From positions 8,243 through 17,149 of the forward strand of contig DIHI01000157.1 of NCBI GenBank assembly GCA_002420085.1: a stretch of DNA of 8,907 nucleotides, written 5' to 3'. The stretch is from Lysobacterales bacterium UBA5700 (GTDB lineage Bacteria > Pseudomonadota > Gammaproteobacteria > Xanthomonadales > Xanthomonadaceae). The position numbers were made by a program, and so were the translations under genes. The notes beneath the pieces were generated by a model, which saw only the letters and a list, made by a program, of their open reading frames with translations, searched no databases and was not told the origin of the DNA. Below are positions 6,501 through 8,907 of this stretch, one piece after another (the first letter of the stretch is position 1; the number at the start of each line of letters is the position of its first letter).

Positions 6501-7557
6501 CCGCTATCTGGCCGGGGAATTCCTGCGCGGCATGCTGCCGGTGCTGTTGCTCCTCGGTGGCCTGCTCGGCTTCCTGGCCCTGGCCGAGGAACTGGAGGAT
6601 GTCGGCAAGGGCCAGTTCACCACGGTCACGGCGATCCGGGTGATGCTGCTGACCCTGCCGCGCATCCTGATCGACATCCTGCCGATCATCGCCCTGCTGG
6701 CGGCCCTGATCGGCCTGGGCCGGATGGCCAATCATCGCGAGATCGTCGCCCTGCGGGCAGCCGGCCTGTCGGCCTGGCGGATCGCGGCACCGTTGCTGCT
6801 GATCGCGCTGGCCCTGGTGGTGGCGGTCTTCGCGGCCCGCACCTGGGTCATTCCCGACTGGGAACGCAGCGCCTTGCAACTGCGTGCGACGGTGCTCGCG
6901 GAGACCCGGATCGAAGGTGAATCCACCGACTACTGGACACGCTCGGGCGAACGCATCCTGCGGGTCGGCGACGTCCGCTACGGGCGCATCCCGATCGATC
7001 TGGAAATCTACACGCTCGGCCCCGATCGCCGGGTCCGGTCAGTGATCCGAGCGGCTCGGGCGGACGTGATCGATGACCGCCGCTGGCTGCTGCACGACGT
7101 CAGCCTGCGCGAACTCGACCGTGTCCTCAGCGCACCGATCCGTCATGACCGCCTGGAACTCGCCAATCCGCTCGACAGCGAACGTCTGGCCAGTCTGATC
7201 CAACCGGCCGAAAGCCTGGCACCACGCGAACTGATCGGCTACATCGCCAGCCTGGAGGCCAATGGACTGAACTCGCACCGCTATCGCTTCCTGCTGTGGC
7301 AGGCGCTCAGCCTGCCGGTCGCCCTGCTGGCCATGACCCTGCTGGCGGTGCCGTTCGTGCTGGGCTCCCCGCGCACAGTGCCGGTCGCGCAACGGGTGGC
7401 ACTGGGCGGCGGCATCGGCCTGTTGTTCTACCTGCTGGAGCAGGTGATCGGCCATCTGGCCGTGTTGTACCGGCTGGACCCACTGCTGCTGGCGATGACC
7501 CCGGATGCGACGATCCTGCTGATCGCACTGTGGGCGATCGGCCGACGCAGCCGATGA
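6487..7557 (+). CDS. lptG: LptG, second permease subunit of the Lpt lipid transporter
   Basis: A 356-residue membrane protein beginning MRRIDRYLAGEFLRGML, typical for LptG. Helices are at about 14-33, 49-79, 97-117, 268-292, 303-322 and 333-351, with a periplasmic domain at about 120-265. The LptB-coupling segment is ANHREIVALRAAGLS (81-95). The C-terminal half has the family block YRFLLWQALSLPVALLAM (266-283) with PFVLGSPR and a glycine-rich ALGGGIGLLFYLLEQ (305-319). It pairs with LptF for ATP-driven extraction of lipopolysaccharide or a related lipid from the inner membrane. Start ATG 6487 overlaps the lptF stop by 14 nt, so translation is probably coupled and stoichiometric. It ends only 9 nt from the stop of the convergent metallophosphoesterase gene. 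The usual neighbour of lptFG in many gammaproteobacteria, a divergent leucyl aminopeptidase gene, is not present. Confidence 0.93.
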   Translation: MRRIDRYLAGEFLRGMLPVLLLLGGLLGFLALAEELEDVGKGQFTTVTAIRVMLLTLPRILIDILPIIALLAALIGLGRMANHREIVALRAAGLSAWRIAAPLLLIALALVVAVFAARTWVIPDWERSALQLRATVLAETRIEGESTDYWTRSGERILRVGDVRYGRIPIDLEIYTLGPDRRVRSVIRAARADVIDDRRWLLHDVSLRELDRVLSAPIRHDRLELANPLDSERLASLIQPAESLAPRELIGYIASLEANGLNSHRYRFLLWQALSLPVALLAMTLLAVPFVLGSPRTVPVAQRVALGGGIGLLFYLLEQVIGHLAVLYRLDPLLLAMTPDATILLIALWAIGRRSR

Positions 7558-7566
7558 CGCTCGGGC

Positions 7567-8463
7567 TCAATCCGACCCGGCCGCCAGCCAGTGCTCTTCG
7601 GCGAGGGTGACGAAGCCGTACTCGGCGCGATGCTGCCTGAGCCGCATCGTGATCGGCAGTTCCGGCGCGACCGCCAGATCGAACACCCGGTACGACGCCG
7701 GCTCAGCCGGCAGACAACCTGAGGCCGATGCCGTGCCGAACACCCGCAAGCCGGAGACGATGGCCGCGCGATTGTCGTGCAGATGACCATGGAGCACGAA
7801 ATCGACCCGGTGGCGGAGCAACACCGCAGTCAGCCGGCCAGCATCGGCCAGGGCCTTGCGCCAGTGGCACAGGCCGGGCGCGGGCGGATGATGGATCAGG
7901 ACACAGACCCGGTCGGCACGCCGATCGGCGGCGGCCAGCATCCGATCAAGCCGTGTGATCTGGCCAGCCCCGAGCCGACCGCGCGCCGAGCCGATCGCAG
8001 TCGGCACAGCACTGTTGAGGCCGATCACCGTGACGCCCGGCATGCGCCATTCGACCGGGTAGGGTGCCAGCGGATCATCATCGGCCGACGTCGGATGCAG
8101 ACCCAGCCACGGCCGCCAGGCGGTCAACACCGGCGCGATCGAATCGCGCTGATAGATGTCGTGATTGCCGGGCACCAACAGGACCGGGGCATGTTCGGAC
8201 AACGCTTCGAGCCAATCCCGGGCGGCAGCGATTTCGGCCGCCCGGCCGATCTGGCAGAGATCGCCTCCGACCAGGATGGCATCCGGACGTTCAGCGGCGA
8301 TCGCAGCCACCGTCAGCGCCAGACGCTCAGGACGATGCTGGTGGCGCCGTTTGCGCCACCACGACAGCGCGCCGAGCGCACGCTTGCCGATGCCGGTCGT
8401 TTTCCCCGGACGATCGAGGGCGGTCAGGTGCGGGTCGGTCAGATGGATCAGGCGGATGGTCAT
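7567..8463 (-). CDS. Calcineurin-like metallophosphoesterase
   Basis: A 298-residue cytoplasmic-type enzyme with the complete binuclear-metal signature: LTDPHL (8-13, D10 and H12), GGDL (66-69, D68), GNHD (99-102, N100 and H101), IHHPP (190-194) and GHLH (226-229). The insert RALGALSWWRKRRHQHRPE (28-46) after the first motif is common in a broad group often annotated as Icc/CpdA-like metallophosphoesterases. The class hydrolyses phosphomono- or diesters; the substrate cannot be read from sequence. It is too long and motif-divergent to call LpxH with confidence. Lying beside lptFG and a lipid gene cluster, a phospholipid or nucleotide-lipid substrate is conceivable, but it is on the opposite strand and may be unrelated. 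The start ATG at 8463 gives a normal family N-terminus (MTIRLIHLTDPHL) and lies immediately at the edge of a decayed insertion sequence, with no strong Shine-Dalgarno. Confidence 0.88.
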   Translation of the reverse strand: MTIRLIHLTDPHLTALDRPGKTTGIGKRALGALSWWRKRRHQHRPERLALTVAAIAAERPDAILVGGDLCQIGRAAEIAAARDWLEALSEHAPVLLVPGNHDIYQRDSIAPVLTAWRPWLGLHPTSADDDPLAPYPVEWRMPGVTVIGLNSAVPTAIGSARGRLGAGQITRLDRMLAAADRRADRVCVLIHHPPAPGLCHWRKALADAGRLTAVLLRHRVDFVLHGHLHDNRAAIVSGLRVFGTASASGCLPAEPASYRVFDLAVAPELPITMRLRQHRAEYGFVTLAEEHWLAAGSD

Positions 8464-8552
8464 CGCTGCGAGTGATTCCGGAATTGGTAATTGTCAACGA
8501 CCTTGTCCGCTCGATCATGCAACCCGGTGTTGGGGTTCAGTTCCGGCGGTTG

Positions 8553-8764
8553 ACTCTCGCCTGGGTAGAGCACCACCTTCCCGACCGATGTCCAGTCGCA
8601 CACGGAGCGTCCTCGCCATCGGTTCGGATGTCTGGCTGTGGCGTCCTCGTAGACATCGTGCGAGCCCCGCGAAGGACCGCACAGCCCATGTGTCGACGCG
8701 CCCCGGCAGCACAAGCCTCATCGATCAGTACGATAACCCTCGCTTTCATCGACTCGGAGATCAA
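8553..8764 (-). pseudogene. OrfB (DDE transposase) remnant with deleted core
   Basis: The first 33 codons from a TTG at 8764 (SESMKARVIVLIDEACAAGA, then RRHMGCAVLRG) look like the N-terminal helix-turn-helix start of IS3-family OrfB, which usually begins M-I; the TTG overlaps the OrfA stop as TTGA, where ATGA is usual. At about 8666 the similarity jumps to a different frame, with HDVYEDATARHPNRWRG (from 8660) and VGKVVLYPGES (to 8553), matching the typical OrfB C-terminal VYE-A--RHP-RW ... VG-V-LNPE. The DDE catalytic region, normally some 200 residues, is missing between the two. The gene cannot make an active transposase. The second frame stays open past the family end to a TGA at 8460-8462 that overlaps the metallophosphoesterase ATG. 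Confidence 0.7.
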
Positions 8765-8907
8765 GCGTCCTCGTCGGTGCCCCAGAGGGCCTGCGCTTTT
8801 TTTGACAGCGTCAGCAGCGCGGCCATCTCCGCCAATGCCTTCTCCTTGCGATGCAGTTCCTTCTCCAGGGCGCGCGTCTTCTTGCGCTCGGCGGCCAGCA
8901 GCGCCGG
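8761..8907 (-). pseudogene. C-terminal part of IS3-family OrfA (partial at window edge)
   Basis: The last 48 codons of an OrfA-type protein reading leftward from the window edge to TGA at 8761-8763. The peptide has a regular leucine/charged pattern (RALEKELHRKEKALAEMAAL) expected of the OrfA coiled coil, and it ends SKKAQALWGTDEDA, close to the KKAQALWG-DED ending common in one IS3-family subgroup. An A7G run lies in the SKK-A codons, the kind of slippery string used by IS3 elements for programmed -1 frameshifting, though it is not shown to act here. No inactivating change is visible within this part; it is called a remnant because its partner OrfB is gutted. Confidence 0.7.

Larger units (their letters stand above)
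8464..8907 (-). mobile_element. Remnant of an IS3-family insertion sequence
   Basis: The region carries, on the minus strand and in the correct order, the end of an OrfA-like coiled-coil protein and an OrfB (integrase-type transposase) whose beginning and end are present but whose middle is gone. The element's left end lies beyond the window; its right end should be somewhere between about 8464 and 8550, but no terminal inverted repeat or target duplication could be assigned without the other end. It abuts the start of the metallophosphoesterase gene. Confidence 0.7.

Noticed and set aside
7537..7555. Hairpin ATCGGC / GCCGAT at the end of lptG as a terminator
   Set aside because: A perfect 6-bp stem with a 7-nt loop, but it lies inside the coding sequence up to the stop codon and has no T-tract; such stems are expected by chance in this composition.
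162..8463. Visibly frequent GATC/CGATCG words as a possible genome-wide motif (for example methylation sites)
   Set aside because: Mostly explained by preferred Asp, Ile and Arg codons (GAT, ATC, CGC) falling side by side; would need genome-wide counts against a codon-aware model.

Overview
The window is GC-rich (roughly two-thirds G+C, with strong G/C bias at third codon positions) and densely coding. LptF, LptG and an OstA-fold LptA-like protein show a Gram-negative bacterium with an Lpt-type envelope bridge. Protein flavour and base composition suggest a proteobacterium, perhaps a gammaproteobacterium near Xanthomonadales/Wenzhouxiangellaceae; this placement is an inference and there is no rRNA or other marker here to fix it.

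Layout. 162-4711, plus strand: five genes that look like lipid or head-group metabolism. They are a GNAT-fold acyltransferase resembling the family that contains the bacterial ceramide synthase of Caulobacter; a MobA-like nucleotidyltransferase overlapping it by 8 nt; an LpxO/AspH-type Fe(II)/2-oxoglutarate hydroxylase; a LicC-like (phosphocholine cytidylyltransferase-type) nucleotidyltransferase; and a HIT-family protein. 4759-5295, minus strand: a small exported LptA/OstA-like protein. 5418-7557, plus strand: lptF and lptG overlapping by 14 nt. 7567-8463, minus strand: a calcineurin-like metallophosphoesterase, tail-to-tail with lptG. 8464-8907, minus strand: a decayed IS3-family element, with the C-terminus of OrfA and an OrfB whose two ends are joined with the catalytic core deleted.

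How it may work together. An N-acyltransferase, a hydroxylase, two nucleotide-activating enzymes and a nucleotidyl hydrolase, followed by a periplasmic bridge protein and an LptF/LptG permease pair, fit a single story: build, hydroxylate and decorate an unusual (possibly sphingolipid/ceramide-type) lipid, then move it to the outer membrane on an Lpt-like machine. Serine palmitoyltransferase, the ceramide reductase and a dedicated ACP are not in the window, so the sphingolipid link rests on family resemblance and neighbourhood. The lptF/lptG pair could equally be the only housekeeping copy; whether the genome has a second pair is the key test.

No tRNA, rRNA or CRISPR array was seen. The one non-coding stretch above 300 nt (3075-3460) holds a plausible sigma70 promoter just upstream of the LicC-like gene.
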